NCBI RefSeq assembly: GCF_008704495.1 | Contig: NZ_CP023699.1 | Location: 2,046,001-2,110,000 of the forward strand | Origin: Streptomyces kanamyceticus | GTDB lineage: Bacteria; Actinomycetota; Actinomycetes; Streptomycetales; Streptomycetaceae | Length of the DNA: 64,000 bases | Reading direction: 5' to 3' | Shown: one piece after another, positions 8,338 to 16,332 of the stretch | Layout of the letters: every line of letters begins with the position of its first letter | How positions within the stretch are numbered: position 1 is the stretch's first letter | Program-made: the position numbers and the translations under genes | The notes under the pieces: model-generated | Databases searched by the model: none | Told to the model about the DNA's origin: nothing | The model's input: only the letters and a program-made list of their open reading frames with translations

Positions 8338-9705
8338 CTAGTCCCGCAGCAGCGCGACCGCCTTGTCGAAGGCCGAGTCCCTGTTCTTCTCGAACTCCTC
8401 CTTCGTGAACACCGGCGTACGCACGTGCGGCGGGATGCCTGGGCCGTCGAAGGTCCCGCCCGAGCGGGTCAGGAACTCCTCGTTCGGGAGCCAGACCGCC
8501 ATGCCGTTGGGGAGCCTTCGGTCCATGACGTCCGAGAAGACTCCTTGCGTGGGCTGCCCGATGCGGACCGTCCTGCCCGGCCGGTCGATGAGCGCCTGCG
8601 TGAAGGTCTCGCCCGCGCTGACCGTCGAACCCCCGGTCAGCACGGCGACCGGACCCGTGTAGCGGGGCGCGTCGCGCGCGGGCCGTACGGGGATCGGCTG
8701 CGGCTCGGTGTACTGGGTGCGCTTGCGGTAGGCGATGTACGGCGTGTCGGTCAGGCGCTCGGCGATGTGCAGGCCGAGCGCGTCGGAGCCGCCGCCGTTG
8801 ACCCGCAGGTCGATGATCAGTCCCTTGAGGGAGGCCGTGCGCGCGGGGGTGAGGACGGTGTCCAACGCCTTGTCGAGTTCGGCGAGTTGGGCCGCGTACG
8901 AGGGGTCCTTCGTGTTGTAGCCCGCGAAGCCGGAGATGCGCAGATAGCCCTGCCCGCTGCCGGGCAGATCCGCGTAGCTGATCCGGCCGCCCGCGAATTC
9001 CTGCGGCTTGTGGCCCTTGAGGTCGCGCCGCACGATGTGGTTCTTGACCTTGGTGTCCAGCTTCTCGCCGGGCGCGGTCGTTCCCGGGCGGACCTGGTAG
9101 AACCTGCGCTCGCCGTCGAAGACGGCGACGTGCGCGTCGTACAGCGGCTTCACCATCTTGCTGAAGACGGCGAAGAGTTCGGCCCTCGTCGTGTCGGCGT
9201 GCACCTTGGGCCGGTACGCGTCCCGTACGGCGTGCCAGTCGATCCCCTTGGCGGCGAAGAAGGGGTAGTTCTCCTCGAAGGACTGCCAGAAGACGTCGAA
9301 CGCCGCCACCGGGTCCTTGGGCATCGGGCGGCCGCAGCCTTCGGGGAGTTCCGCGACGCGCCGCAGCTGCCGGTCGCCCGCCGATCCGGACAGGTGCAGG
9401 GATCCGTGCCGGGCCCCTTCCGTCCGTACGGTGAGGACCGTCCCGTCGGCGGCGCGGTACTCCCCCGGCGCCGTCCGCTTCGCGGAGTCGCCCTTCAGGC
9501 AGCTGATGTCCGTGGTCTGGTACTCCCGCAGCCGTCCGGCCGCGATCGACAGGACGGCGCCGTATCCCTCCACGCGCCAGACGCCGTCGACGGACGTCGG
9601 TCTCGGGGCCGTCCGCTCCGTCGCCGCGGCGACGGGCACCATCGCACCGCCCGCGAGGGCCAGAGCCACGGTGACCGTCATGGTCTTGGAAGTCCTGTGT
9701 CGCAC
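8338..9705 (-). CDS. Secreted S41-family (tail-specific/tricorn-type) peptidase
   Basis: A 455-aa exported protein. A Sec signal peptide covers about residues 1-28 (MRHRTSKTMTVTVALALAGG, cleavage near AAA). A beta-rich lipocalin-like N-terminal region precedes a helical segment with FWQSFEENYPFF and a C-terminal S41 catalytic core. The core has the strand LKGLIIDLRVNGGGSD and the nucleophile motif GGSTVSAGETF, followed by IGQPTQGVFSD. The missing Lys in the last motif points to the S41B/C1 branch rather than the Ser-Lys CtpA branch. It probably cleaves peptides outside the membrane. It is monocistronic, with the winged-helix regulator gene upstream on the same strand separated by 126 bp. Confidence 0.85.
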   Translation of the reverse strand: MRHRTSKTMTVTVALALAGGAMVPVAAATERTAPRPTSVDGVWRVEGYGAVLSIAAGRLREYQTTDISCLKGDSAKRTAPGEYRAADGTVLTVRTEGARHGSLHLSGSAGDRQLRRVAELPEGCGRPMPKDPVAAFDVFWQSFEENYPFFAAKGIDWHAVRDAYRPKVHADTTRAELFAVFSKMVKPLYDAHVAVFDGERRFYQVRPGTTAPGEKLDTKVKNHIVRRDLKGHKPQEFAGGRISYADLPGSGQGYLRISGFAGYNTKDPSYAAQLAELDKALDTVLTPARTASLKGLIIDLRVNGGGSDALGLHIAERLTDTPYIAYRKRTQYTEPQPIPVRPARDAPRYTGPVAVLTGGSTVSAGETFTQALIDRPGRTVRIGQPTQGVFSDVMDRRLPNGMAVWLPNEEFLTRSGGTFDGPGIPPHVRTPVFTKEEFEKNRDSAFDKAVALLRD

Positions 9706-9831
9706 GGCTTTCCTCTCTCTGTGTGTACACGCTTCGCCAACTCACGATCGCTGAGAACCCCCGCAGGGAACATCCGGCAGGCCGGTCGATCGGCAGGGGG
9801 AAAACCCCCGGTGGCGCCGTGCTCATACGCC

Positions 9832-10833
9832 TCACACGAGAATGCCGCCCGGCTGCGCGCGCAGGAGGTTGAGGCCCAGAGGCGTGGTGCAGTGGCGGAC
9901 GCTCGTGCCGGTGCGGTGAGTGGTGATGAGTCCCGCGTCCCGCAGTGCCGCGGTGTGATGGCTGACGGTGGAGGGTGCCAGGGCGGCGCTGTCGGCGAGG
10001 CGCGTGGTGGTGATGCCGTCGGTGGCGGCGATGTGGCGCAGGAGCGCGGCGCGTCGGCCGCCGAGGAGCGCGGCGAGCGTGTCGGCCGCGCGGGCCCGCC
10101 CGGGTCCGGGCCCCGGGTGCCAGGGCTCGCGGGGAACGATGGGGAAGATCACCGTCATCGGCGGCTGGTGGTTCACGCAGAAGGCGTTGGTGGGGGTGAA
10201 GAACGACGGCACCAGATGGAGTCCCCAGCCGTCGAGGTAGACGTCCTCGTCGAACAGTTCGTGCCCGACTTCGAGTACGGGCGGGTTCCAGTGGATCGAG
10301 GGGTGCAGCCCCGCGAAGAGGGCGTCCAGGCCGTGCCGGGACAGCGTCTGCGTCAGCTCGCCCACGACCACGTCGAAGTCGGCGGCCAGTTGGCGGTGCA
10401 CGGGCCTGACGACCGTCTGGTGGTAGTCGCGCAGCGCGCGTCCCAGGGAGCGCAGGGCCGGGAGCGATCCCCGGCCCACGTCCTGCGCCCAGACAGGGAG
10501 TCGACGCCGCTGGGCGAGCTGTTCCATGTCGCGGTTGAGCAGGGAGCGAGGGGTGCTCAGCACCTGCTCCAGACCGCTTTCCAGGTCGGCGGCGTGTCCG
10601 ATCGGGGACAGGAAGTCGGGGCAGGGGCCGCTGGGCGGCACCAGGGTCAACAGGTGGTGCGCGGTCCTTGGCAGGCGCATCCGCGCCCAGGCCCGCCAGG
10701 GCGCGGTCGCCGCGCCGGTGTCGGGCAGTTGCAGGGCGCGCAGGCTGCGCTCGATCTCCCACATCGGCGCGGGGTGCTGAGCGATCGTCACCCGCCGTAC
10801 GTCGTCACCGGTGAAGTGGATCCGCAGACCCAT
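9832..10833 (-). CDS. ArsR-like winged-helix transcriptional regulator
   Basis: A 333-aa protein of a streptomycete family with a long N-terminal ligand or oligomerisation region (FTGDDVRRVTIA at the start, later GHELFDEDVYLDGWGLHLVPSFF) and a C-terminal ArsR-type winged helix. The helix-turn-helix reads RRAALLRHIAATDGITTTRLADSAALAPSTVSHHTAALRDAGLITT. The protein ends GLNLL..QPGG. The ATG at 10833 (MGLRIHFTGDD) is the family-typical start. It is transcribed divergently from a small exported protein gene, and an inverted repeat in the shared promoter region could be its operator. Regulatory target is unknown. Confidence 0.8.
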   Translation of the reverse strand: MGLRIHFTGDDVRRVTIAQHPAPMWEIERSLRALQLPDTGAATAPWRAWARMRLPRTAHHLLTLVPPSGPCPDFLSPIGHAADLESGLEQVLSTPRSLLNRDMEQLAQRRRLPVWAQDVGRGSLPALRSLGRALRDYHQTVVRPVHRQLAADFDVVVGELTQTLSRHGLDALFAGLHPSIHWNPPVLEVGHELFDEDVYLDGWGLHLVPSFFTPTNAFCVNHQPPMTVIFPIVPREPWHPGPGPGRARAADTLAALLGGRRAALLRHIAATDGITTTRLADSAALAPSTVSHHTAALRDAGLITTHRTGTSVRHCTTPLGLNLLRAQPGGILV

Positions 10834-10866
10834 CGGACCCCCCGTGGTCCCCGTCGGTGTCCAGCT

Positions 10867-10884
10867 ATTCGAGGCACATCGAAT
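10867..10884. promoter_or_regulatory. Candidate operator, inverted repeat ATTCGA-N6-TCGAAT
   Basis: Perfect 6-bp arms around GGCACA lie in the 142-bp divergent region between the winged-helix regulator gene and the exported protein gene. The position suits autoregulation plus control of the divergent gene. No protein-DNA evidence exists. Confidence 0.4.
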
Positions 10885-10975
10885 GGATTGGTCGACCGGA
10901 GCATCCCGGCAAAAGCTGTTCTCGCACAACGCACTTCTGAGCCGATCACGGCTCTCCAACAGGAAGGGAACATCC

Positions 10976-11473
10976 GTGCTCACACGTGTGAAGACCGCTT
11001 CCGGTATCGCCGCCGTCGGCCTGGCCCTCGGCCTGACCGGCGCCCTGGCCGGAACCGCCCAGGCCACCACGGGCCCCGAGAGCCGCGCCGCCATTGCCGT
11101 ATCGGACCCCGGTACGACCTACCAGAGCGGCGGCTGGTGCCACTACAGCAACTGGGGCGGGAACTTCTACTGCAACAGCCAGCTCAAGCACAAGCTGCCC
11201 AACGGGCAGTGGCAGGTCTTCGTCATCGGCACGAACCGCCAGGCCTACTCGAAGTGGGGCAGCGGCAGCGGAACAAGCGCCTGGACCTCGCTCGGGGGCC
11301 AGTGCACGCAGCCCGGCAACCACTCCATCGACATGGCCTGGGTCAACGGCTGGAACTTCGCGATCACCTGCAAGGGCACCAACGGGAAGACCTACTACGA
11401 CGAGCGGTTCAACGGTGGCAACACCGGAGGTGCCCCCGGCCACTGGAGCGGCTGGCGCCTCAACAAGTACTGA
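10976..11473 (+). CDS. Small exported protein, Trp/aromatic-rich, lectin-like
   Basis: A 165-aa protein starting at GTG 10976 with an AGGAAGGGAA ribosome site. A Sec signal peptide (VLTRVKTASGIAAVGLALGL, cleavage near AQATT, about residue 33) precedes a roughly 130-residue mature region with CHYSNWGGNFYC, AYSKWGSGSGTSAWTSLGGQC and WVNGWNFAITC. The repeated W.S.GG pattern resembles blades of PLL/tachylectin-like beta-propellers, and four cysteines could form two disulfides. Function is unknown; carbohydrate or surface binding is an inference from the fold-like pattern. It is convergent with the phytase gene, with a shared terminator. Confidence 0.75.
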   Translation: MLTRVKTASGIAAVGLALGLTGALAGTAQATTGPESRAAIAVSDPGTTYQSGGWCHYSNWGGNFYCNSQLKHKLPNGQWQVFVIGTNRQAYSKWGSGSGTSAWTSLGGQCTQPGNHSIDMAWVNGWNFAITCKGTNGKTYYDERFNGGNTGGAPGHWSGWRLNKY

Positions 11474-11496
11474 GCCAGCCGTGAAGTACTGGCTCA
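11471..11496. terminator. Bidirectional hairpin between convergent genes
   Basis: TGAGCCAG and CTGGCTCA form a perfect 8-bp stem with a 10-nt loop. The left arm includes the stop codon of the exported protein gene and the right arm includes the phytase stop, so it can serve both strands. Confidence 0.6.
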
Positions 11497-12822
11497 GTCG
11501 TCGTCTAGGGCCGTCAGCACCTTGCCCAGGTCGACGAACTTGAAGTTCGTGGCAGGGCGGTCACCGTCGACGGGGGTGTCGTGACCGTCCTGCACGACGA
11601 GGAGGCCGTGCGGGTACTTGGGGCCGAGCGGCTCGTTCAGTGCGGCCGCGCCGTCGCACTCCTCGGAGCCGTCCAGGGCGCCGCCCGCGGGGGTGACGCG
11701 GAAGCCGCCCTCGTACTCGTTGCGGTCGCTCAGCTCACGGTCGTACGCGGCGAAGGTGTTGTCGCCCTGGCTGGAGGCCAGCAGGTAGCCGTCGCCTTCC
11801 GGCTCCTCGACCAGGGTCAGGCCCTCCACGTCGGAGGCGATCCGCTTGCCTCCGTAGCCGGGGTCGGCGCCGGGGGTGCACTCCTCGGTCTCCTCGTCGT
11901 AGACGCCGGGAACGCCGTACTCCCGGACCTTGTCGATGAGTTGGGGCTTTCCGGTGAGGTCGGCGCGCAGGCGCCAGATGCCGACGTCCTCCTGTCCGGC
12001 GTAGAGCGTGCCGTTGGCCGGGTCGACGACCATGCCCTCGACCTGCGGGAGTTCACCCGGCTCCGCGCACGGGCTCCACGAGGTGCCGTTCGGCAGCCGG
12101 AAGGAGGAGGGCAGGTCAAGGGTGCGGATCTTGCGGTACGAGACCTTGCCGCCCTGCCCCGGGAGCAGTTCGAGGAGCGCGACGCTGGTGCGCTCGCGCT
12201 GACTGACCAGGGCGTACGAGCGACCGCTCGCCTTGTCCTGCCAGGTCGCGAGGCCGTACGCGGTGCGCTGTTCGTTGATCTCGGCCTGGTCGGCGGAGAA
12301 CACGGGCGGGGCGGCCGGGTCCGTGACGTCGGTGAGCGGGCCGCCGGTCCTGTCGCGGTCGATGCGGTAGAAGCGGAGCCGGTCGTGGCCACGGTCGCTG
12401 GTGACGGCGAGGTCCGCGCGGCCCGACGCTCCGGCGGAGAGCTTCAGGTCGTGGACCAGGTCGACGTTGTTGAAGCGGCCCGGCGCGTCGTCGGGACCGG
12501 TGGCGGGCGGGGCCGCGACCGACTGCACGGGGCGCGCGTCCAAGTCGTAGGCGCGCAGGCCGCCCTCCTTCGCCGTCGCGATCACCAGACTGCGCGCCGG
12601 GTCCGCCGCGTCGCGCCAGATCGCGGGGTCGTCGGCGTCGGCGTTGCCGCCCGCGTCGTCGTCGTGCAGCACGGGTGTCTCGGCCCGGGGCATGACGCCC
12701 GGCAGCGGCTCCGCGGTGGTACGGGCGGGTGCGGCGGCCGTCGCCGTCGCCCCCGCCAGGACGGTGGTCAGTGCGAGCAGGACCGGGCCGATCGTTCGAT
12801 GGGTCGGACGGCGTCTGGTCAC
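11494..12822 (-). CDS. Secreted beta-propeller 3-phytase
   Basis: A 442-aa exported enzyme. A signal peptide (after VTRRRPTHRTIG, hydrophobic PVLLALTTVLAG) is followed by a six-bladed propeller of the BPP/phytase family. Diagnostic segments are DADDPAIWRD, TAKEGGLRAYDLD, RFNNVDLV, DLAVTSDRG, QVEGMVVDPANGTLYAGQEDVGIWRL, SDVEGLTLVEEPEGDGYLLASSQGDNTFAAYD and TNFKFVDLG. The family hydrolyses phytate to release phosphate in a calcium-dependent way outside the cell. The GTG at 12822 has a GAGGAG site and gives a proper signal peptide; longer frames do not. A PHO-box-like element lies upstream, which fits phosphate-starvation control. Confidence 0.9.
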   Translation of the reverse strand: MTRRRPTHRTIGPVLLALTTVLAGATATAAAPARTTAEPLPGVMPRAETPVLHDDDAGGNADADDPAIWRDAADPARSLVIATAKEGGLRAYDLDARPVQSVAAPPATGPDDAPGRFNNVDLVHDLKLSAGASGRADLAVTSDRGHDRLRFYRIDRDRTGGPLTDVTDPAAPPVFSADQAEINEQRTAYGLATWQDKASGRSYALVSQRERTSVALLELLPGQGGKVSYRKIRTLDLPSSFRLPNGTSWSPCAEPGELPQVEGMVVDPANGTLYAGQEDVGIWRLRADLTGKPQLIDKVREYGVPGVYDEETEECTPGADPGYGGKRIASDVEGLTLVEEPEGDGYLLASSQGDNTFAAYDRELSDRNEYEGGFRVTPAGGALDGSEECDGAAALNEPLGPKYPHGLLVVQDGHDTPVDGDRPATNFKFVDLGKVLTALDDD

Positions 12823-12928
12823 GTGGTGTCTCCTCGTTCCGGGAACGGCGGACGGATCTTGCGTGAGACTGGGGCCCGCCGGTGTCGTCCCGGCGTACGC
12901 CACGCGTCCGGTAACGCCCCTCCCGGAT

Positions 12929-12957
12929 GTACACGGGGTGAACCAACTCCCGTGTAC
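12929..12957 (-). promoter_or_regulatory. Upstream element of phytase gene: 9-bp inverted repeat with PHO-box-like core
   Basis: GTACACGGG and CCCGTGTAC form a perfect inverted repeat with an 11-bp spacer. Read on the minus strand, the spacer holds GTTCACC, the core of streptomycete PhoP boxes. A weaker unit (GTACATC, 5 of 7 matches) lies 11 bp downstream. Phosphate control is inferred from this and the phytase function. Confidence 0.4.
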
Positions 12958-12958
12958 G

Positions 12959-13399
12959 TCAAGTATGTTGAGCCACCAACGAAAGCTCGGCCCACACCGT
13001 CTTGCCGACGGGCCTCCCCGCCACGCCCCACTCCACGGCCAGCGCCGCCACGATCACGAGCCCCCGGCCCGACTCCGCGTCGGGCTCGGGCGGTTCGGGC
13101 TCCTGCGGCGGCCTGCGCTCGGCACGGGTGTCGGAGACCTCGACACGGAGCGTGTCCGCGTGGAGCGTCAGGCGGAGCTCGAAGTCACGGCCGGGTACGC
13201 GACCGTGGGTCACCGCGTTCGCGGCGAGCTCGGCGACGATCGCCTCGGCGGCGTTGGACAGTTCGGAGTCGTACGGGATGCCCCAGCCGTCCAGGTGGTA
13301 CCTGGCCAGCCTGCGGGCGAGACGGGCGCCTCGGGGCGTGGGGCTGAGACGTTCGGTGACTTCCCGCGCGGGGGCGGCGGGTTGGAGTTGGGTCGGCAT
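12959..13399 (-). CDS. Anti-sigma-type ATP-binding protein (HATPase_c/RsbW-like)
   Basis: A 146-aa GHKL ATPase domain of the kind abundant in streptomycetes. It has the N-box (AIVAELAANAVTHG), the short DTRAERRP region in place of the G1 loop, and ESGRGLVIVAALAVEWGV (G2-like). Family members bind ATP and may phosphorylate anti-sigma antagonists or sequester sigma factors. The ATG at 13399 is chosen because the extra upstream residues lack family similarity. It is divergent from the Scr1-type regulator gene 153 bp away, a grouping often seen with HTH/DUF397 pairs. Confidence 0.8.
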   Translation of the reverse strand: MPTQLQPAAPAREVTERLSPTPRGARLARRLARYHLDGWGIPYDSELSNAAEAIVAELAANAVTHGRVPGRDFELRLTLHADTLRVEVSDTRAERRPPQEPEPPEPDAESGRGLVIVAALAVEWGVAGRPVGKTVWAELSLVAQHT

Positions 13400-13552
13400 G
13401 ATCTCACCGTGGCCGTACGGGCGGGCCACCCACCAGCAACCAAACTCGTACGCTCCGTCAGCGTACGAGTACAAAGGGTGGACAGACGGGGTAACGGACC
13501 GTGACCATGGGGCTGTTGGCGGGGATCAGCACACGAGCGTCGGGGGTTACCC

Positions 13553-14380
13553 GTGATGTCGTCGAGCAGTAAAGAGCCCGAGCCGTCGGACGGTCTGAAG
13601 ACCTTCGGCGCCGTACTGAAGAGCTTCCGCAAACGCGCCGGTGTCACCCAGGAGGAACTGGCCGAGGAGGTCGGCTGTTCCTCGCACTTCCTGGCCTCCA
13701 TCGAACAGGGTAGGCGGTTCCCGCCGACCGGCTTCGTCGACCGGTGCGAGGCCGCGCTTGACGCGTTCGGCACGCTGAGGCTCGCCGCGAACCAGCTGAC
13801 GCGGAAGCCGGGGCTGGCGACGTGGTTCCGGCAGTGGGCTCTGCTGGAGCAGGAGGCGCTGGCCCTCTACACGTACGAATGCCGGTTGATTCCGGGGCTG
13901 TTGCAGACCGAGGCGTACGCACGAACTCTGTTCGTCAACCGCGTTCCGCCGCTGGGCGACGAGCAGATCGAGGCTCGAATGGACGCGCGGGTCGAGCGCC
14001 AACGACTCCTCACGGAACGGCCGAACACGGCGTACAGCTTCATCCTTGAGGAACACTTGTTCCAGCGCGGCATGGGCGGGCATGAAGTCACCATGGAACT
14101 CATCGACCATGTTCTCGGGCTCGCAGAGCGCCGGAACATCGAGCTGCAGATCATGCCGGTGGCACGGAAGAGTCATGCCGGGCTGGACGGACCTATGCAG
14201 TTGTTGGAGACGCCGGAGAACAGGTTGCTCGCCTATTCCGAGGGGCAAGAGAGCGGACAGCTCATCTCCGATCCGAAAGTGGTCAGCATGCTCCAGATGC
14301 GGTATGCCAGGATGCGCGCACAGGCTCTCTCGTTCGAAGACTCGGTGAGCCTGCTGGAGCGGATGCGAGGAGCAGCATGA
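13553..14380 (+). CDS. Scr1-type helix-turn-helix regulator
   Basis: A 275-aa XRE-type regulator. The N-terminal HTH covers about residues 16-70 (FGAVLKSFRKRAGVTQEELAEEVG, then SSHFLASIEQGRRFP). The C-terminal domain is the DUF5753/Scr1 type, with ALYTYECRLIPGLLQTEAYAR, FILEEHLFQRGMGG and MPVARKSHAGLDGPMQLLE. These proteins pair with small DUF397 proteins and act on development or as antitoxin-like regulators. GTG 13553 and ATG 13556 are adjacent possible starts behind GGGGG. The stop overlaps the DUF397 start by 4 bp (ATGA). Confidence 0.88.
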   Translation: MMSSSSKEPEPSDGLKTFGAVLKSFRKRAGVTQEELAEEVGCSSHFLASIEQGRRFPPTGFVDRCEAALDAFGTLRLAANQLTRKPGLATWFRQWALLEQEALALYTYECRLIPGLLQTEAYARTLFVNRVPPLGDEQIEARMDARVERQRLLTERPNTAYSFILEEHLFQRGMGGHEVTMELIDHVLGLAERRNIELQIMPVARKSHAGLDGPMQLLETPENRLLAYSEGQESGQLISDPKVVSMLQMRYARMRAQALSFEDSVSLLERMRGAA

Positions 14381-14622
14381 GCACCCCCGAACTGGCCTGG
14401 TTCAAGAGCAGCTACAGCAGCGGCAGCTCTGGCGACTGCCTTGAAGTCGCCCTCACTTGGCACAAGTCCAGCTACAGCAGCAGCGGCAACGGGGACTGCC
14501 TAGAGATCGCCCCCTGCCCCACCACCATCCACGTCCGCGACTCCAAGAACCCCGAAGGCCCCCGGCTCGCCCTGAACCCCCGCGCCTGGGCGGAGTTCGT
14601 GGCGTACGCCGAGGGCCGCTGA
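14377..14622 (+). CDS. DUF397 protein with duplicated N-terminal motif
   Basis: An 81-aa DUF397 protein, the small partner of Scr1-type regulators. The family motif W.KSSYS....GDCLE appears twice (WFKSSYSSGSSGDCLEVA and WHKSSYSSSGNGDCLEIA) before the usual end, VRDSKNPEGPRLALNPRAWAEFVAYA. A single copy is the norm, so the first about 22 residues are an internal duplication. The gene is translationally coupled to the regulator (ATGA overlap). Related partners include the antitoxin/toxin-like Scr2 and BldB-type proteins; the exact role is unknown. Confidence 0.85.
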   Translation: MSTPELAWFKSSYSSGSSGDCLEVALTWHKSSYSSSGNGDCLEIAPCPTTIHVRDSKNPEGPRLALNPRAWAEFVAYAEGR

Positions 14623-14631
14623 GCCTCGTCG

Positions 14632-16116
14632 TCAGTACTGCGGCTGCGACTGGGGCTGGTTCTCCACCAACTCCCGCGCCTCCGCGTCCGTCGCGACGGA
14701 CGGCGGGGAGCCTTCCAGCGGCTGACGCGCCGTCTCCTTCATCGCGGCGACCGCGATGATGCCGATCAGACCGGCCAGCATCGTGTAGAACGCGGGCATC
14801 AGGTCGTTGCCGGTGGCGCTGATCAGGCCCGCGACCACCAGCGGGGTCGTGCCGCCGAAGAGGGAGACCGAGATGTTGAAGCCGATGGAGAGGGAGCCGT
14901 AGCGGACGTCCGTGGGGAAGAGCGCGGGCAGCGAGGACGACATGACGCCCAGGTAGCAGACCAGCGCGAGGCCCAGGATGAGCAGGCCGGAGAAGACCGC
15001 CACCGTGCCGCCCTGCTTGATCAGGAGGAACGCGGGCAGCGCGAGGACGAAGAAGCCGACCGAGCCCGCCATCAGGACCGGCTTGCGGCCGATGCGGTCG
15101 GAGAGGCGGCCGACCGAGTTGATGAGCGCCATCAGGATCAGCATGACGATCACGATGGACATCAGGCCGCCCGCTTCACCGAAGCCGAGCTGGGTGAGGT
15201 ACGTCGGCATGTACGACAGCAGCATGTAGTCGGTGATGTTGAACGCGGCGACCAGCGCGATGCAGAGCAGCATCGCGCGCCACTGGCCGAAGAAGGAGTC
15301 CTTGAACGACTTCTTCTGACGCTCGGCGGCCGGGCCCTCGCCCTCCTCCATCTTCTGGAAGGCGGGCGACTCGTCGAGCTTCATGCGCAGGTAGAGGCCG
15401 ATGAGACCGAGCGGCGCCGCCACCATGAACGGGATGCGCCAGCCCCAGGACTGCATGGCGTCGTCGCTGAGCAGCATCGTCAGGGTGGTGACGAGGACGG
15501 CGGCGACGGTGTAGCCGATCAGGGTGCCGAACTCCAGGAACGAGCCCCAGAATCCGCGCCGCTTGTCGGGGGCGTACTCGGCGATGAAGGTGGCCGCTCC
15601 CCCGTACTCGCCGCCCGTCGAGAAGCCCTGCACCATGCGGCAGAGCACGAGGAGGATCGGCGCCCAGACGCCGATCGTGGTGTAGCTGGGGATCAGGCCG
15701 ATGGCCAGTGTCGCGGCCGACATCATGATCATGGTGAGCGCGAGGATCTTCTTGCGGCCCACGCGGTCGCCGAGCGGGCCGAAGAACATGCCGCCGATGG
15801 GACGCACCAGGAAGGCGGCGGCGAAGGTGGCGAGCGAGGAGAGGGTCTGCGCGGTGTCGTTGCCCGAGGGGAAGAACTCCTTGCCGATGATCACGGCGAG
15901 GTAGGCGTAGACGCCGAAGTCGTACCACTCCATGGCGTTGCCCAGCGCGGTCGCCTTCACCGCGCGCTTGACCTGGGCTTCCTCGGTGACGGTGATGTCC
16001 GACTGGCGCAGGCGCGGGTTCTTGCGGCGGTGGATCGCGCGGAAGAGCGCGCGGTGTCTCGCGATGGCCTCCGGAGCGGGGGGTGCCGGTGTTTCGGGGG
16101 CTTCGGGCGCGCTCAC
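14632..16116 (-). CDS. MFS metabolite:proton symporter, ProP/MHS-like
   Basis: A 494-aa protein with 12 predicted membrane segments. It carries the MHS-family signatures GNAMEWYDFGVYAYLA at TM1, GPLGDRVGRKKILALT in loop 2-3, RMVQGFSTGGEYGGAATF at TM4-5 and GRLSDRIGRKP in loop 8-9. The family imports proline, betaine, citrate, alpha-ketoglutarate or shikimate; the motif set is closest to osmoprotectant (ProP) members, but the substrate cannot be fixed. The start is GTG 16116. A soluble tail of about 60 residues precedes TM1. It is monocistronic and convergent with the DUF397 gene. Confidence 0.82.
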   Translation of the reverse strand: MSAPEAPETPAPPAPEAIARHRALFRAIHRRKNPRLRQSDITVTEEAQVKRAVKATALGNAMEWYDFGVYAYLAVIIGKEFFPSGNDTAQTLSSLATFAAAFLVRPIGGMFFGPLGDRVGRKKILALTMIMMSAATLAIGLIPSYTTIGVWAPILLVLCRMVQGFSTGGEYGGAATFIAEYAPDKRRGFWGSFLEFGTLIGYTVAAVLVTTLTMLLSDDAMQSWGWRIPFMVAAPLGLIGLYLRMKLDESPAFQKMEEGEGPAAERQKKSFKDSFFGQWRAMLLCIALVAAFNITDYMLLSYMPTYLTQLGFGEAGGLMSIVIVMLILMALINSVGRLSDRIGRKPVLMAGSVGFFVLALPAFLLIKQGGTVAVFSGLLILGLALVCYLGVMSSSLPALFPTDVRYGSLSIGFNISVSLFGGTTPLVVAGLISATGNDLMPAFYTMLAGLIGIIAVAAMKETARQPLEGSPPSVATDAEARELVENQPQSQPQY

Positions 16117-16214
16117 GGGCGGGTCAACTCTCTCGGTCGTCTCCTGGCTGGACGTCGATCAACACTGCCAACCCGTAGAACCGGAAAGTGCCCGCCAATG
16201 GTCCTTGCCGCAAT

Positions 16215-16249
16215 GGCCCCAAGTCCCTTATGCGGAAGGACTTGGGGCC
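16215..16249 (-). terminator. Strong hairpin downstream of fucosidase gene
   Basis: GGCCCCAAGTCC and GGACTTGGGGCC form a perfect 12-bp stem with an 11-nt loop, about 60 bp after the fucosidase stop codon. It should end that transcript before the ProP-like gene. Confidence 0.65.
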
Positions 16250-16284
16250 TGAATCGCCACAAAGGGAACCGGTGTCGTCGTGCG

Positions 16285-16332
16285 GTCAGCGCGCGTACAA
16301 CTGGCTCAGGTCAGCGCGCGTACAACTGGCTC
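16285..16332. repeat. 23-bp direct repeat at the 3' end of the fucosidase gene
   Basis: The 23 bases at 16310-16332, which include the last codons and stop of the fucosidase gene, are repeated exactly at 16285-16307 with a 25-bp period. The extra copy lies after the stop codon and so is non-coding. It looks like a recent slippage duplication. Confidence 0.85.

Noticed and set aside
8155..11484. A plus-strand frame of 1109 codons
   Set aside because: It runs antisense to the S41 peptidase and regulator genes and its composition is that of a shadow frame.
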